The notes: generated from the letters alone by a model not told the origin. Numbered from the stretch's first letter, positions 45,246 to 59,065 are shown. The stretch is DNA of 64,000 nt from Clavulina sp. PMI_390 (GCA_015039315.1 WIDE01000084.1:62001-126000), one strand, 5' to 3'. Program-made: numbers and translations.

Positions 45246-47780
45246 TCAGCGCTCTCTCGCCGCCGAAGTAGATCTTGCTAACAAAGGTGTTGTTGTATCG
45301 GTTGTGCGGACCGTTGAACTGGAGCCCATTCTAGTCGGTACGAGCGATAATCCAGAGGCAGAACCAGCGGCATGAGGAGTGAGGTTGGTGGGCCCAGATT
45401 CAGATTCGGCGAGTGGAGCCAGCGTAGAAGAAATAGCATACGAGCGAGGCTTGGGTTCGTTTAACCGACTTGCATTGACCAGCGCGACAGGCACGCTCAG
45501 GAATGGGGGCATCATGAGCTGCAGTGCCGGCTGTCCCCGCTGAGCTTGTCCAAGGCCCCCACTACCACCAGCAGCGCTACTGCCACTGCTGTAAATACTG
45601 CCGCCAGGGGCGCCAGCAGCCATCGGTAAAGCTGGAAGGGCAGGGCGCACTTTTGTCGTGTCGAGCACTGGGATTCGCTGCTGCAAATTCGCGTTGAATT
45701 CTACCAACGGTGGAGTAAATCTGTACGCTGGGCTGGCGGTGGCGAGTGGGGATGTCGCGGGGAACGATGTGTTGGGCGCAGAGGGTGATGCAAAGACAAC
45801 AATGTTAGGGAGCTGCGGGAAGGCTTGGAGAGGGGAAGAGGCTGGCTGGAGGGAGGAGGAAAATTTGAGCTTAATCTCATACTGTCAGGCAGCGTGATGT
45901 GCAGCGAATAGAACGAAACCAAAAGGAGACTGTGAGCAAGGGAGATCGACAACACGAGGAGGGGATGTACACACCCCAACTTCCAAGCAAGGGAACACGA
46001 AATCAGGTAATAGACTGGAACGGAGGGGGATCTCGCCCTGAAGGACCCTTTCTAGTCCCGTCCCAGGCCCTCTAGTTGTTGGACCGGCACCTGCACCTGG
46101 TATCCCGCCAGTAGCTTCCCAAAGCGTCGCAACGCCCAACGCCTCCATGCCGTTCGCAACAGGCTTGACTCGACCATCAACCGTCATGACCCTTGCGAGC
46201 GCCACATGGAGCGAGCTTGGGCGCGTCAGGAAATCAAATAGTTCTGGGTCCAACATTGATTGCTGCGAACCACTACCACCATCCCCTCCCCCTCCTCTTT
46301 TAGATCCCTCAGCTTGCGGCGAGCCAGGAGGGTGAGAGTACGCGCGCGAGCGGGACCGTACGAGAGCAAGCGGAGAGACCCTCCCAGACGACGGAGACGT
46401 GGATTTTGACTTGGCCATTGATGTCGATGACGCGGACGGCGGTGCAGGGGTGAACTTGAGAAAGAAGTGGATGGGAGAACCCGTCGTGTATTGGTGTGGG
46501 AGGGGGAGAAAGAGCTGGTGATGATGAGTATGATTATGATCGCCGTATGCGCGCGAGGGAGAAAGAGAGCGACCACCGCAATCAAGGCAAAAAGAAGGAA
46601 AGAAGGAACACCCATTTCGAGGGAGGAAAAGGGAAAGAAGAATCAGCGTTCTGCTCACTTACTCACATGGTGTAATATCATTCAAGCTTAGGGGGGGAAC
46701 AGCTCACCTGGCATCTAAGCTCGAACGGTGAATTATTCCATGTCCCACTTAGGCGCGTCTCAGTGGTCGAATACCCCTCGACATCAACCTCGGGTGAGGG
46801 GAGGAGCAAACCGTGGCGGTAGGCGTCTTGGCGCAAGTTGGAGGCAGGGAAGTCTGGTATTGAGATGGGAACATGGCGGAAGGGCGCGCGCACACTATTA
46901 GACGCCGAATTCGGGCCACTCAATCAGTCATCGATGGACAAACACGAAAACATGAAAAAAGGGGGGCAGAGGGGGGATAGTGTGAAAGGAAAAGTACATA
47001 CACATTGTCGAGCTTCATGAAACCTCGCTTGACCTCTGCAACGACGGCGAATTGAAGAATGTATGGCATGCCGCGATCGATGAATGTTGGGGGGAGGTCA
47101 AACTCTGTGCGATCGCGGTGGTACTCGAGATGGAAGGTCCGGGCCTCGATGGGTTTGTATGATTTTGGGACCCGGAATTGGAATGGCCAGGCATGCTTGC
47201 CAGCTTTGAGATTGTTAGAGCTAGAGCCAGAGGGAAAGACGGCGAACGTGTCGCGATAAAAGGGTTTGCGGGCGACGGACTCTTGGGATGCATTGTCCTT
47301 GACACCGGCTTGGGCAACAAACAGCGTAGCTTCAGTGGCACGCTCGAGCCAGCCTTCGACCTACAAGATGATATATAATGATTTTGAGTAAAGGTATCGC
47401 TCAGAACCACAATGATGAAGAAAAGGGACACTGACGGTTACGGTGATCTCCTTGGGACTTTCGGATTTGGGGATGTCCCAGGTGAGGGTACCAGAGATGG
47501 TCGAGTTTGTGAAGAAGACTGGGGTGGATGTTGGTGAGGAAGCATGGGATTTGAAGTCGAGGGTAAGGCCCCGAGTAGAGAATGTGTGTGAGGTGGTTGG
47601 GGTAGACGACGAGCGCGGTGCTGGAGCAACGGCGGCAGCAGCAGTCTGACTCTGAGTGTGATGTCGGACCCGAGGCATATCGGAGTTGGGACGAGTGGCC
47701 TCTGAATACGAAGGCGGGGACTCGGACTCGGTGGGCTGAGGGGGGCGCCGGGTAGTCCAAGAATTCGGCAGGAAGGCCAT
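45246..47780 (-). CDS. Alpha-arrestin (arrestin-related trafficking adaptor)
   Basis: Exons 47780-47436, 47360-47002, 46894-46708, 46454-45975 and 45881-45246 give 668 aa. An arrestin-like N-domain follows a disordered leader: GLTLDFKSHASSPTSTPVFF, SGTLTWDIPK, ITVTVEGWLERATEATLFVA, then AWPFQFRVPKSYKPIEARTF, FHLEYHRDRTEFDLPPTF and YILQFAVVAEVKRGF, all typical of fungal ART proteins. The second arrestin half is interrupted by a Ser/Gly-rich insert. A PPxY motif (PPSYSEA) near residue 23 would bind WW domains of Rsp5/Nedd4 ubiquitin ligases, so a role in ubiquitin-dependent endocytosis of transporters is likely. The intron at 46707-46455 is 253 bp and has the weakest acceptor (TTTCTCAAG), so the fourth exon's start is the least certain part. 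Confidence 0.78.
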
Positions 47781-50700
47781 TAAGGCAAGTTATGACAGAC
47801 ACGGCGTCGGAAGGACCAGCATGGGTGGGGACAGGGAAGGAGGAAGAGAGAGAGGAGGCGCGAGCTGCTTTGGTGTAGCGAAGTCAAAGAAGCACGGGAA
47901 CACACTAATACTAATAGTAATACTGAGTAGTAATACTGGATGTGATACAAGTGATATATGCCCGCACACATATGCGTAGTCGCTGGGCGCACACGAGGGT
48001 CAGAAAAACTGCACCACATGGAGCACCAAGTGACTCAGGGCTTGCCGGACTTACGGTCACTTGTCAACACAGGGTTGTCACTGGCACCTTCCCAGACAGG
48101 CGCCTTTAGTGGGGCCCCCCCGCGGTGGGTTTTTGGGGCCACTGCGTGTAGCAGACGTCTGCGCCGATGCACAAAGACGAGATGGGGACGCAGCAGATCT
48201 CAGGGCATTTGGGTACACATGCGGGCGCGGAGCGCTCGGCTAACGAGTTGGAGCCGATCGATGACTACTGGGCGTATTTCACCTCTATTTTCTTTTTTGC
48301 TCTCCACACGAGAAGCGTGCGAGGTGGCATTTCTGCAGTGCATTCTCTCTCTGTGTGATTCGCAAAGAGAACAAAAAGGAGTGGCCTCGTCGACTGTGTG
48401 ACTTTATTACATGTAGCTTTTTTTCTGAGCCAGGCCCGTACACTGTCTACCATATTTGTCTAAACTGTCAAACCTCGGCGGCCCTGCTCTGTGCTCCACA
48501 ATGGCCAATGGGTCCATGCAAATGTGCTCGATGGTTCTTCCACATGAATGCCGCTCCTCCCGACCATCCCGACCTTCGTGCGATCCCCCACCACCACACA
48601 CCACATTGCGATTTGCAGTCACCACTTGTCGCTAGTTACCTCTTCTTGGATCCATACGGTGAATTTGGCACTCTTAATGTGACCCCCAGTCTTGGCGGCG
48701 TTCCAAGCCCCAAATATCGTCTTGGCCACCACAACCCTTTTCTGTTTTTGCCCCAAAGGTTGCAAACCCTCTCAGCATGGTCCATCAATTTTCATCATTT
48801 GCCTCCACCAGCTCATCCGCGCAGCCTAAATTCCTCGGTGGTGATATTCATCATTTCTGATCGAGCATGCTGTATACCATCAATATATAAATAAAGGCTC
48901 GCTCGCTCGACTGGAGATGACGACGCTTCCTGCATCCACATGGAAGGTACTCCTTTCGATGCGTGTATCGTTACCAACGCACGACCATCCGATCCATCAC
49001 TTTCATACCGCATAAACTGGTCTTGCCCACCCAAAACCTCCGATATCTTGCACGTCGAGCTCTCATCCAGAAAAAGAACACACCATCATCCCCAACGCCG
49101 AAGCGGCACGGAGTTTGCGATTCGTGTTAGCGGAGGCACGCTTGTTCGGCCGCGTCAATGGGGAAGAGGAATGATCTCCTCTCTCTCTCCGCCTATTCGT
49201 CTATTACAATCAGAAAGAAAGAGTTGCCTCTCGAGTTCTTGCACCGCGTATCCATGCTACCATGCCCAGCGATCGATCGTTTCTTAGGTCCTCGGCCACG
49301 CGACATACCTCTAAAAAAACAAGGTAGAAACAACCCTGCTGTCTGGTGATGCTTATGGCATGGTACGATGTATGTGTGTGATCGCGCGCCCGAGTCGGCC
49401 GACCGACAAAAATCTCACCTGATGTGTATGTGTGCTTTGCTGCGGTGTCGAGGGGGTCCGTCCGGCATTCCGTAGCCCGTCCAAGGGCCCTCTAGACCCA
49501 TGCATGGGCCCCCACGGTTCTTTTTGTGAGATCTACTATGTTTGAATTCGGGGGACGAGGGGCGATCGGGGGACTGGCGTGCGATGCCCATGAATGGAAT
49601 CGAATGCTGCGTTCTCCTAGGAGTGGGCTCTAATCCTGGCCACGGCTTCACGCGTGGCTGCTTCCATGCGTGCATGCATATATGCATCCACGCTTGTTTG
49701 TTTGCCCCACACCGCGCAGAAAAAAAGAAGCATCCCGACAACGATCTCGCTACTGAGCTATGATGCTGCGCTGGCCGAAGGAGGCAATATCGTTCTAACC
49801 TGATTCATCAGCGTCATCAAGATGACGCTACAAAATCTACTGCTAGGTCATCCTCGGTTTTTACAGTCATCTTACTACGACAACCTGTTCATGCGCGTTC
49901 ATGTGCGCGTCTGACGAGCTCAAAAAAACCTTTCATTTTCGTCGGTCGAACCGGAAGCCGCATACATCAATATTTTCATTGAACGGATCTGCAGTGACGG
50001 CAAGCAAGGAACGACGTGCATCTTTTGCGCAGCAAGGAAGCGATCGAGATTAATACGCAAGGGTCAAGAACTGTCGCATCCCCTTCCTTGTCAACGAGCA
50101 CGGCTCACGAAAGCACCTCTGTTCACCAATCGATGAGATACTAATAACCAGATGGATTCCAACGGAAGTGAAACGACGCGAGCTCGCATCGGATCGCTAA
50201 AGGGTGGTGGAGCGAAAGAAAAACGTGCGAGGGCTGACATGTCGGCAGTTCCTGACTTCCTCGTGTGCACCCAAGAGTGGAGTGCTGCGGGTATCCACAT
50301 GATCGGTTGCGAGGTGACTCATGATCATATATAACTAGTAGTAGCCGGGTCCCCAGTGGTTCGATGACGAAATTCCGAGATAAGGTTCACTTTCTTTAGG
50401 GTGGGGGGTTTTCGCTGCCGAAAGATGGAAACCCTCACGGCTCCAGCTTGCGAGAAATGATGCGAGAAATGATCACACTCCACGGATTTATTGCATCAAT
50501 TGATCGAGGACGGGGAGAGCTGGAAAGGGGTAGCCATAGGTTTTGGTATTGTCGTATGGCTTCCTTTCGGCCGAGATGCAACCAAGTGGGACTCTGCTCC
50601 TGCCCAGAGTGTCACGGATGAGCAAGTGAGAGAAATTGTGCTAGACCGCATGGCCTCGGTAAATTTAGTCATAGGGGCAGTGCAGCCAAAGGGTAATCCA

Positions 50701-51251
50701 TGGGAGCGATGGGGATACATAGATGTGGTATTATTCGAGTGAGTCAGGCAGGCTGGGTATTCGGGCCATCGAATCTTATGACATTCGTCGGGGAGGAGGA
50801 GCCCGACTCTTGAATAAGATGGGACTGTAGCTGAAATCTCCCAATATGCGCTAATGACTCGATGCTGCCGCTACGAAAATCACCTGCTGACACAAGACTT
50901 AGTAGAGTCACTTTGACCAAGAATAAGGTCACAATCAAGCGGATGTTCATCATGACCGGAGTGCGGCCCCTAAATCCGCATGTTTTCCGCTTAGTCGCAT
51001 CCAACCAGCCATCCTAGAAGCCTTTCCCAACCGAGCAGCACACAATTGGGCTCACAGTAAAGAGTTTCCCTCGATGTGGAGGCCCTTGGCGTCCACACAT
51101 CCAAACATATACAGACCCCCGCGGGAAGAATCTTGTTCGAGTCATAGAAATTGGGAGGGAGAGGTGCGTTTGAATGCGGTATTTGCTGTCGATTGGCTTT
51201 CATCGACTGCCACACGCGCATCGTCTGCCTCGTATCCCAACCCGTCTCCTC
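47781..51251. other. Gene-poor 3.5-kb region between arrestin and VAS1
   Basis: Contains the promoters of two divergent genes and no convincing complete gene. A 179-codon plus-strand frame at 48355-48894 has low protein-likeness and no family match. A TATAAATAAA at about 48885-48895 has no gene downstream. A protein-like fragment at 50470-50739 is listed separately. Confidence 0.4.
50470..50739 (+). other. Orphan protein-like open frame ending at a splice-donor sequence
   Basis: A frame of about 90 codons is open from just after a TGA near 50468 to a GTGAGT at 50740. It reads GFGIVVWLPFGRDATKW, SVTDEQVREIVLDRMASVNL and GNPWERWGYIDVVLF. The last codon is split exactly at a consensus donor, as in an exon. 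No partner exon or start codon was found and the family is not recognised. It may be a fragment of an old gene. Confidence 0.25.
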
Positions 51252-54200
51252 ATGTCGGCGCCTCCACCTACCGAACCGCCAGCAGCAGCAACGCCAGCTG
51301 GTCCTGACCCCAACTCTAAAAGTGGTGGTATGTGTGTTTCTCTCCTCGCCGTCGCCTCAGATCGGTGGGCGTGTATGCATATGAGGTGTGACTCGATCGA
51401 GTGCTGATCGATGTCGAAAATTAGCCAAGAAGGAAGCAAAACGTCTAGAATTAGAGGCGAAGAAGGCCGCCAAGGCTGCTAAGGCTGTCGTCGCTCCCAA
51501 GAAGGACAAGGCTCCTGCTGCTGAAAAGGCCAAAAAGCCGGAAGATGAGCCCTTTGTCAACACCACACCTTCGGGAGACAAGAAAGGTGAGCCTGCTGTC
51601 GATATCCATGTCACCAGCTAGCGCATACATGCTCATCGTCTGCACATCGCGAACTATCCAGATCTCTCACAAGCGATGGCTGATGGCTACAATCCCATCG
51701 CTGTTGAGTCTGCCTGGTATGACTGGTGGCACAAGGAAGGCTTCTTCAAACCTGTCCTAGGCCCCGATGGCAAACCCAAAGACGGCAAGCCCTTCGTCAT
51801 TCCCTTCCCCCCTCCCAATGTCACCGGCAGTCTACATATTGGCCACGCCCTTACATTCGCCCTCCAAGATTCCATGATTCGATGGTGAGTCATTCCTCGT
51901 CGCAATGACGTTCTCCTGTGCATACATCCACTGATGCTTTATTTCTCCAAAATGTGTAGGAACCGTATGCTTGGTCGCACGACACTGTTCATCCCAGGCT
52001 TCGACCACGCTGGCATCTCCACCCAGTCCGTCGTCGAGAAGCGACTCTACAGCGCAACAAAACAGACCCGACACGACCTTGGGCGAGAAAAGTTCCTTGA
52101 GAAGGTTTGGGAGTGGAAGACAGAGTGCGTTTTCCACATCAAATGAACATCGCCTCTTCTTTTGCTCTTGAATTGACCTGTGGCGAGACTATAGCTACCA
52201 TGCCCGCATCACTTCCCAGCTGAAGAGATTAGGTGCCAGTTGTGACTGGGACCGCGAAGCATTCACAATGAGCGAGGTTTGATTTTTTTTCTCTATGGGA
52301 AACAATCGCAATCAGCTCAATACGTATCACACGCCTATCTGCAGAGTCTTTCCACTGCCGTCGTCGAGACTTTCTGTCGCCTAAGAGAGGAGGGGGTTAT
52401 CTACCGCGCCAATCGACTTGTCAATTGGTGTGTCCAGCTCAATACCACCCTGTCCAATTTGGAAGTACGTGGCGCACTCCTCGTGCATATCATCCTCTTT
52501 GATTGACATTGGGGCTATCGTATTGCTATTACTTCACTATGCATTCAGGTTGACCAAAAGAAGATCGAGGGCAGGACCCTGCTCAATGTTCCTGGGTACG
52601 ACATCAAGGAGAAGTTTGAGTTTGGCGTCATTACTTCGTTTGCTTACCACATTGAGAATTCTGGTAAGGCTTGGAGCTTGTGTGAAATGTTTCCTGTCTC
52701 CTCTAAATGCTCTGATTGCCAGATGAGAAAATTGTCATTGCTACTACCCGACCTGAGACCATGCTGGGTGATACCGCCATTGCTGTCCATCCTGATGATG
52801 CTCGATACAAGGTACTGGATCGATCTCCGCACTCTTTCTACGAAATGACTCTCATTCCCCCTTCCATTAAACGCACGCCATCATTAGCACCTACACGGCA
52901 AGTTCGCTATCCACCCCTTCCTCGACCGTCGCATGCCCATCATCACCGATTCAATCGCCGTCGACATGGAGTTCGGCACAGGTGCTGTCAAGATCACTCC
53001 CGCCCATGACCCCAACGATTACGAAGTTGGACTGAGGCACAAATTACCATTCATCAATATCTTGAATGATAACGGGACGTTGAATGAGAATGCTGGGCCT
53101 ACGTACCAGGTGCGAAATCGCTTCTTCATATGGCACATTAGGCCTTTGAAGATTCCAAACATGGAGTGTTGATGGATATTTCGTCGCTTTTACAGGGAAT
53201 GAAACGTTTCCATGCTCGAGTCAAAGTCGTCCAGGACTTGAAGGATAGGGGCGACTATGTTGACACGAAGGACAACCCAATGAACATTCCCATCTGCGCG
53301 TGCGTGCTTCTCGTCCCGTCCCCGATTCGATAACAGACATCTAATAAACAATCCTCGCAGTAAATCTGGGGACGTTGTTGAACCCGTCATGAAACCTCAA
53401 TGGTGGGTCAACTGCAAGCCACTTGCTGAGGAGGCAATCAAGGTAATTAGCATTCATTCCGTTCAGTAGAGACCAGCTCGATAAGTATTTCCCTATAGCG
53501 TACCCAAGCTGGAGAGCTCCTCATCCGTCCCGCCGCCTCCGAAGCAGAGTGGTATCGTTGGCTAGAATCCATTCAGGATTGGTGTGTTTCCCGGCAATTG
53601 TGGTGGGGTCATCGGATTCCGGCCTATTATGTTAAGATTGAGGGCCAAACCGAAGACGTGCGTTTTTCTCATACACCCTCTTGTTGTCTACGCCGCCTGG
53701 TAACCCATGTGTTTCATCACTAGCGAATCAATGATGCCAACTGGGTAGTTGGGCGCACCATTGAGGAGGCCACTGAGCGGGCAAAGGCCATTGCTGGGGA
53801 TGCTCCATTCACTCTCGAACAAGACGAGGACGTTTTGGATACATGGTTCTCATCTGGACTTTGGCCCTGGTCTATTAACGGCTGGCCTCAGAAGGTGAGG
53901 ACGCGACCTGGGCATTTCATTCTTTCACTAACATACTCTCTGCTAGACCGCGGACCTCGAAAACTTCTATCCTTCCTCTGTTCTTGAGACCGGCTGGGAC
54001 ATTCTTTTCTTCTGGGTCGCTCGCATGGTCATGCTTGGCCTGCGCCTCACTGATACGATGCCTTTCTCTGAAGTCTACTGCCACGCCATGATTCGTGATG
54101 CACATGGGCGAAAAATGTCGAAATCCCTCGGGAACGTCATCGATCCCGTTGATGTCATCCAGGGACTAGGCCTTGAAGAGCTGCATCTCAAGCTGCGTGA

Positions 54201-55689
54201 CGGGAATCTTGCTGAGAAGGAGATTGCCAAGGCCACGCAGGGCCAGAAGAAAGATTTCCCCAAGGGTATCCCTCAGTGCGGAACGGACGCGCTTCGGTTT
54301 GCGCTGTGCGCGTATACGAGTGGTGGGCGAGATATCAACTTGGAGATTTTGAGAGTCGAGGGGTACAGAAAGTTCTGCAACAAGTTGTGGAATGCGACCA
54401 AGTTTGCGATGCTCAAGTTTGAGGATGGCTGGGTCCCCGAGCCTACTGCCAAGGTAACGTTTCTTCTTCTAAATCGATGATGGCACTCATCGCTGGGGAC
54501 TGATTGTTTATTCTGGATGGCTTATAGCCTACTGGCAAGGAATCGCTCGTTGAGAAGTGGATCCTCCACAAACTCAATGTTGCTGCCACGGAGCTCAACC
54601 AGCATCTCACTGATCGGAGCTTCCTCCTGGCTACCAACACCATCTACAATTTCTGGCTGTACGAGCTTTGCGACGTCTTCATTGTAAGATTTCATGCAGA
54701 GACTTGTGGGATTGTCAATTGACCCTGCCTGACTATCACCATATAGGAAGCGATGAAGCCCATGACCGATGAATCCGCATCCCCAGAAACCCGTCGGTCA
54801 GCACAAAACACGCTATATACGTGCCTTGACCTTGGCCTCCGAATGCTTCATCCATTCATGCCCTTCGTCACTGAGGAATTGTGGCAGCGACTACCAAGGA
54901 GACCTCAGGACTCTACCCCCTCCATCATGGTCTCCTCTTTCCCCGTCAACGTGAGTGTTATTCAGGACCCATGTTTACCTTTACAGTTTACTAACCTACG
55001 TTCGACCGTTTCAGAACCCCGAGTACCATTATCCTGATGCCGAACGCGAATTCGACACCGTATTCGCCACTCTACGGACGATTCGATCACTGGCAGCGTC
55101 ATACAGCATCCAAACGAACCTCCAAGCAACAATAGTCTCCACCTCGCCGAACGAGGCCCCCATGCTGGAGAGTCAGGTCCCAACAATCGTCGCGCTCGTT
55201 AAAGGGTGCAAGTCCGCCACCGTTGTTTCGGATGCGTCACAGGTTCCAGAGGGGTGTGGTTCTGCGGTCATCAGCCCAACGTTGACTGTCTTTCTCCTTG
55301 TCAAGGTGAGCGAATAGGGCTTTCATTGCGTTATTCTCTCCCATCAACTGTTTGCCTCTTGTGATTGATGTTGGTTGGCGACCATATCAATAGGGCCTCG
55401 TTGACCTCAACGCCGAGATTGAAAAGTGCGAGAAGAAGATCGCGCTAGCGCAAATGGGTGCCGACAAGGTCAAGAAGCTTATGAGCGCTCCTGGCTACGA
55501 ACAGAACATCCCCGAGGACGTCAGAGCAGCAAACCTCAAAAATGTAAGAAAACTTTTCGCTCGACGGCGTGGCCCATTTTGACGACTGTCAATCCTCGCT
55601 CGCTTCCTTTGTAGCTTCAAACATATGAGGCACAAGTCCTCACGCTCAAGCAGTCGAAGGAGTCTTTCGAGAACATTGGGAGGAGTTAG
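51252..55689 (+). CDS. VAS1: Valyl-tRNA synthetase
   Basis: Class I aminoacyl-tRNA synthetase charging tRNA-Val; the fungal gene usually serves cytosol and mitochondria. Nineteen exons, phases all consistent, give 1050 aa. A Lys/Ala-rich extension (residues 27-60) precedes the catalytic core. HIGH is in [18 protein letters not shown], the editing domain has [19 protein letters not shown] and [25 protein letters not shown] is in [18 protein letters not shown], and the anticodon-binding domain begins near [19 protein letters not shown]-terminal coiled coil ([18 protein letters not shown]) is typical of ValRS. No strong presequence precedes the extension at ATG 51252. Exons: 51252-51327, 51425-51586, 51662-51884, 51960-52124, 52195-52276, 52345-52464, 52549-52663, 52723-52811, 52888-53109, 53196-53299, 53361-53442, 53499-53657, 53724-53894, 53947-54453, 54528-54683, 54747-54950, 55015-55305, 55394-55543, 55615-55689. 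Its 3' third is duplicated downstream. Confidence 0.96.
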
Positions 55690-55867
55690 TTTACTATTCT
55701 GTGGTGGTTTCATGGTGCCGAATACTGTAATATTCAACCAGCTACATAAGATGAGTAGTCTTGAGAGAATCTAATGATCATCTGAAAGAATTGGCCGCAA
55801 TAGCCTAGGTCTGATGGTTTGTTGTTCGCTGTTTTGGCTCGCGTCAAGACTTCGTTTAGTTTCGACC

Positions 55868-57463
55868 ATGTCCGCTAAACAGCTTTCTAGGCAGGTTAGG
55901 ACATAGCCGCTACCCGCTTTCGAGATGTTATTGATGTCCGTTATATTCACATCCGTCTCTCAGTCAGAACTGTTGGCGAGCGAGTTGGAGAACTTGACCG
56001 TGGTCGACGACGCGGTAAGCGCGCGCAGACTCGCCAATTGGGAGGCCCCCGCAGTTTCTCTTCTACCAGAGCTCCTCGGCGATATCTTCCTTCGGTGCAT
56101 TTATGATGACAAATATCAGGGGCCTGAGCATATTCTCGCGCGTATATCCTCCTACCGTCAGATGATAGTGAGCGTTTGTCATCGCTGGCGTCAAGTCGCG
56201 CGAGGAACTCAGGCCCTTTGGGCTGTCACCAAGTTCAGCCCTTCTCGATTTGCCTCTCTAAATCCTGGACGTAATGATTTTTCTCAACGAGTATTGCAAA
56301 GTTCTGAGCGAGTCTCTCACGACCTCGAACTAGCTGGCACAGCTCCCATGACGCTCGTTTCGTGGCTCCCCTACGATTCCGCCATGAGTCCAGAACACAT
56401 TGCCCGGCTTGAATATTGCTTTGAAAGTACGGTGGTTCCTATATTTCCTCGATGCAAACGGATCGTTTTGGGGAGTGAAGACGAGTCACCCTTGAAACTT
56501 CTCGATTTCTCTTCAAAACAACTAACGAAGCTCGAATCGCTCGATGTTCGAACCAGTAGTTTCCGGCGCAGAACTGACATTCCATCCCAAACTTTGGATC
56601 TCTCTCATGCTTGCAACATCCGAGATCTTACTATCAGGATCTCTGAATCCTGGGGTCTTGCCAGTGCTGTTGCAATAATTAGTCCAAAGCTTGCCGATGC
56701 AACAAAGCTGCAAACTCTCACGCTCACCGGACTTGTGGATTTCAAAGCCGCATTCGAGATTGTGTCACAAGCTTGCTCACTTAGAAGCTTGGTTTGGTCA
56801 CCTGCATGCCACCTTCCACCCTTGCAAATTTTGCACGAAGAAATTCACCTCCCGTACCTCCGACTCCTCAAACTTGGATTTGCTGCACTTTCTATCCTCC
56901 CTCTTCTCAACGCGCCAAACGTGCTCACTTTCACCGTCTCAGACGCCACTCCGAACGGACCCACATCGCTCCCAGAACAAGCGCAATTCCCTCACCTCCG
57001 AGCTCTTGCCTTGATGGAAAGTTCTGGGAGCTTAAATGAGCAATTGTTACCTGCTTTCTTGCACAAGCACCCTACTCTCGAGTGGTTTGCTTTAGAGAAC
57101 ACATTTTCTACGAGCCTTGCGTCGGCATGCGTGACGGCTCAAAAGCTTCGGGCGGTTGAAGCTCATGGAGACCCTATGGAGATGGATGGCACCCGATTAC
57201 TGTTAGGACACTGGGCTGGTCGGGTGGCTTCAGGAAACATGGTCTCGAGCTTATATGAGATGAAACTCATCAATGACTCCCGTAATGGTCCATGCTATTA
57301 TGTGCCAGAGGATGACGACGACTATCCAGTCAAACTCTTCGCATGTCACCCTGGAATTCTAGTCCACGAAATTCATCGCCCCTACTTCCCGTGGCATTGG
57401 CCGAAAGACTGGGATGAGCTCTTCCATCGCGAGGATCCGTCATATCAAACGTGCTTCGAGTAA
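55868..57463 (+). CDS. F-box/LRR-like protein, copy A
   Basis: Exons 55868-55894 and 55964-57463 give 508 aa. The short first exon (MSAKQLSRQ) was chosen because the same exon-intron layout is preserved at copy B (59260-59286, intron to 59353). The N-terminus has an F-box-like motif (LLPELLGDIFLRCIY, VCHRWRQVARGTQALWAV). The rest is irregular leucine-rich repeat sequence (DLSHACNIRDLTIRISESWG, TLTLTGLVDFKAAFEIVSQA, LRSLVWSPA), ending with WHWPKDWDELFHREDPSYQT. Such proteins are substrate receptors of SCF ubiquitin ligases and are strongly expanded in Agaricomycetes. The target is unknown. It is the first of four related genes and starts 178 bp after VAS1. Confidence 0.8.
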
Positions 57464-57956
57464 TCTGGTTGAATCGAGTGTGTGCGTTTCCGGTTTACCC
57501 ATCCCCATCCTCGTTTCTAGCAAGATTCTCCATGTCCTTACCAAGCCACTCGAATCCAAAAATATTTTGTCCGAGAAATAAATCATCAGGGAGGATTTGC
57601 TGTGATTTCTGTTGACCATGAAGCTCAATAAGGTTCCAGAAACTGAGAACCAGCATGCTTTGCAGGACGTCAGCTCTTACTGGACAACTGGTCTAGCCGG
57701 GTTCCCTGGGAAAGGTGGCTCCTGGCTCACATAGAGCGAATCTCATTGATAACCCATTATATCTCGTCAAGTCCCAGGCGGAGAGAGAGAATTTTGAGAG
57801 AAGATCTAAACGTGTTTGTGATATTGTCCTTCCTATCATCCCTTCCATTCCCACTGCATTGGGACGTTCTGAAGATTGCTTTGAATGATTCTAGAATAAT
57901 TCACCACTGTATAAACCATGCCCTTAGGTATTGCCATGCATGAATGTTCATCGTCA
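57464..57956. other. Junction between duplicated units
   Basis: 493 bp separating F-box copy A from the start of the duplicated VAS1 fragment. No gene or repeat recognised. The upstream breakpoint of the second unit falls at about 57957-57962. Confidence 0.4.
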
Positions 57957-59065
57957 TGGCCGTCGAAAAGTGGATCTTCCACAAACTCAATGTTGCTGCC
58001 ACCAAGTTCAACCAGCATCTCACTAACCGGAGCTTCCTCGTAACCACCAACACCGGCGACAATTTCTAGGTTTACGAGCCTTCTAACGTCTTCATTATAA
58101 AACCTCATGTTCAGCACCGCTAACGCCGTCAACTGATCTCGTCTCTCATCATACAGGAAGCCATGAAGCCTATGACCGATGGATCTGCGTCTGCTGAGAC
58201 TTGCCGATCAGCAGAAACAACGCTATATATGTGCTTGGACCTCGGCCTCTGGATGCTTCATCCGGGGCTGTCGCAGCGGCTACCAATGAGACTTCAGGAC
58301 TCTACACCCTCCATCATGGTGTTCCTATTCCCCGTGAATGTGAGTATCATCCAAGATCCATCTTCACATTTGCGATTCATTCGGCTGACCAATTGGCTGC
58401 TCAGAACCCCGGATACCACTGCCCTGGTGCTGAGCGTGAATTCGATACCGTCTTTGTCACGCTGCAGACCATTCGATCACTGGCGGCGTCATACAACATC
58501 CAAACGAACCTCCAAGCGACAATAGTCTCCACCTCGCCGAACGAGGCTCCTGTGCTCGAAAGCCAGATCCCAACAATTATCGCGCTCTTCAAGGGACCCA
58601 AGTCTACCACCGTTGTTCGGATGTCTCACACGTTCCAGAGGGGTGTGGTTCCGCAATTATCAGCCCAACGCTGACTGTCTATCTACTTGTCGAGGTGGGC
58701 GAAGACGGCCTGACTTTACCTGCACCTTACCTTTCGTGATCAATGTACGCTGGCGATCATCCTATTAGAGCATCATTGGCCTTGATGCGGATATCACCAA
58801 GTGGGAGAATAAAATCGCACTGGCGTAAATGGGTGTCGCCAACGTCAAGAAGCTCGTGAGCGCCCCTCGCCACGAACAGAACATCCCTGACGACGTCCGA
58901 GCAACAAACCTCAAAAACATAAGCTCATTCTCACGCCTCGCTACCATACACGAGCTCACTCCGATATCCGGCCATCATTTTTCTGCTCCCCTTGCAGCTC
59001 CAAATATACGAGTCCTCACGCTAGAGCAGTCCAGGGTGCCAGTGTCATTTGAGAAACTGCGATAA
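57957..59065 (+). pseudogene. VAS1 3'-end pseudogene (segmental duplicate)
   Basis: A decayed copy of VAS1 bases about 54545-55689, recognisable from GTCGAAAAGTGGATCTTCC (57962 on) through the last exon, with introns still in place. Disabling changes are visible. The NFWLYE segment now reads TTCTAGG, a TGG-to-TAG stop. The donor after FIxE reads ATTATAAAA instead of ATTGTAAGA. About 27 bp encoding FMPFVTEEL are lost near 58262, and CAAATG became TAAATG near 58826. No start codon or promoter accompanies it. It is a partial gene copy carried along with F-box copy B. Confidence 0.9.

Noticed and set aside
48355..48894. 179-codon plus-strand frame in the gene desert
   Set aside because: Biased composition rich in Pro, His and Cys, no family match, no splice partners, and no support for the start. 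Treated as chance.
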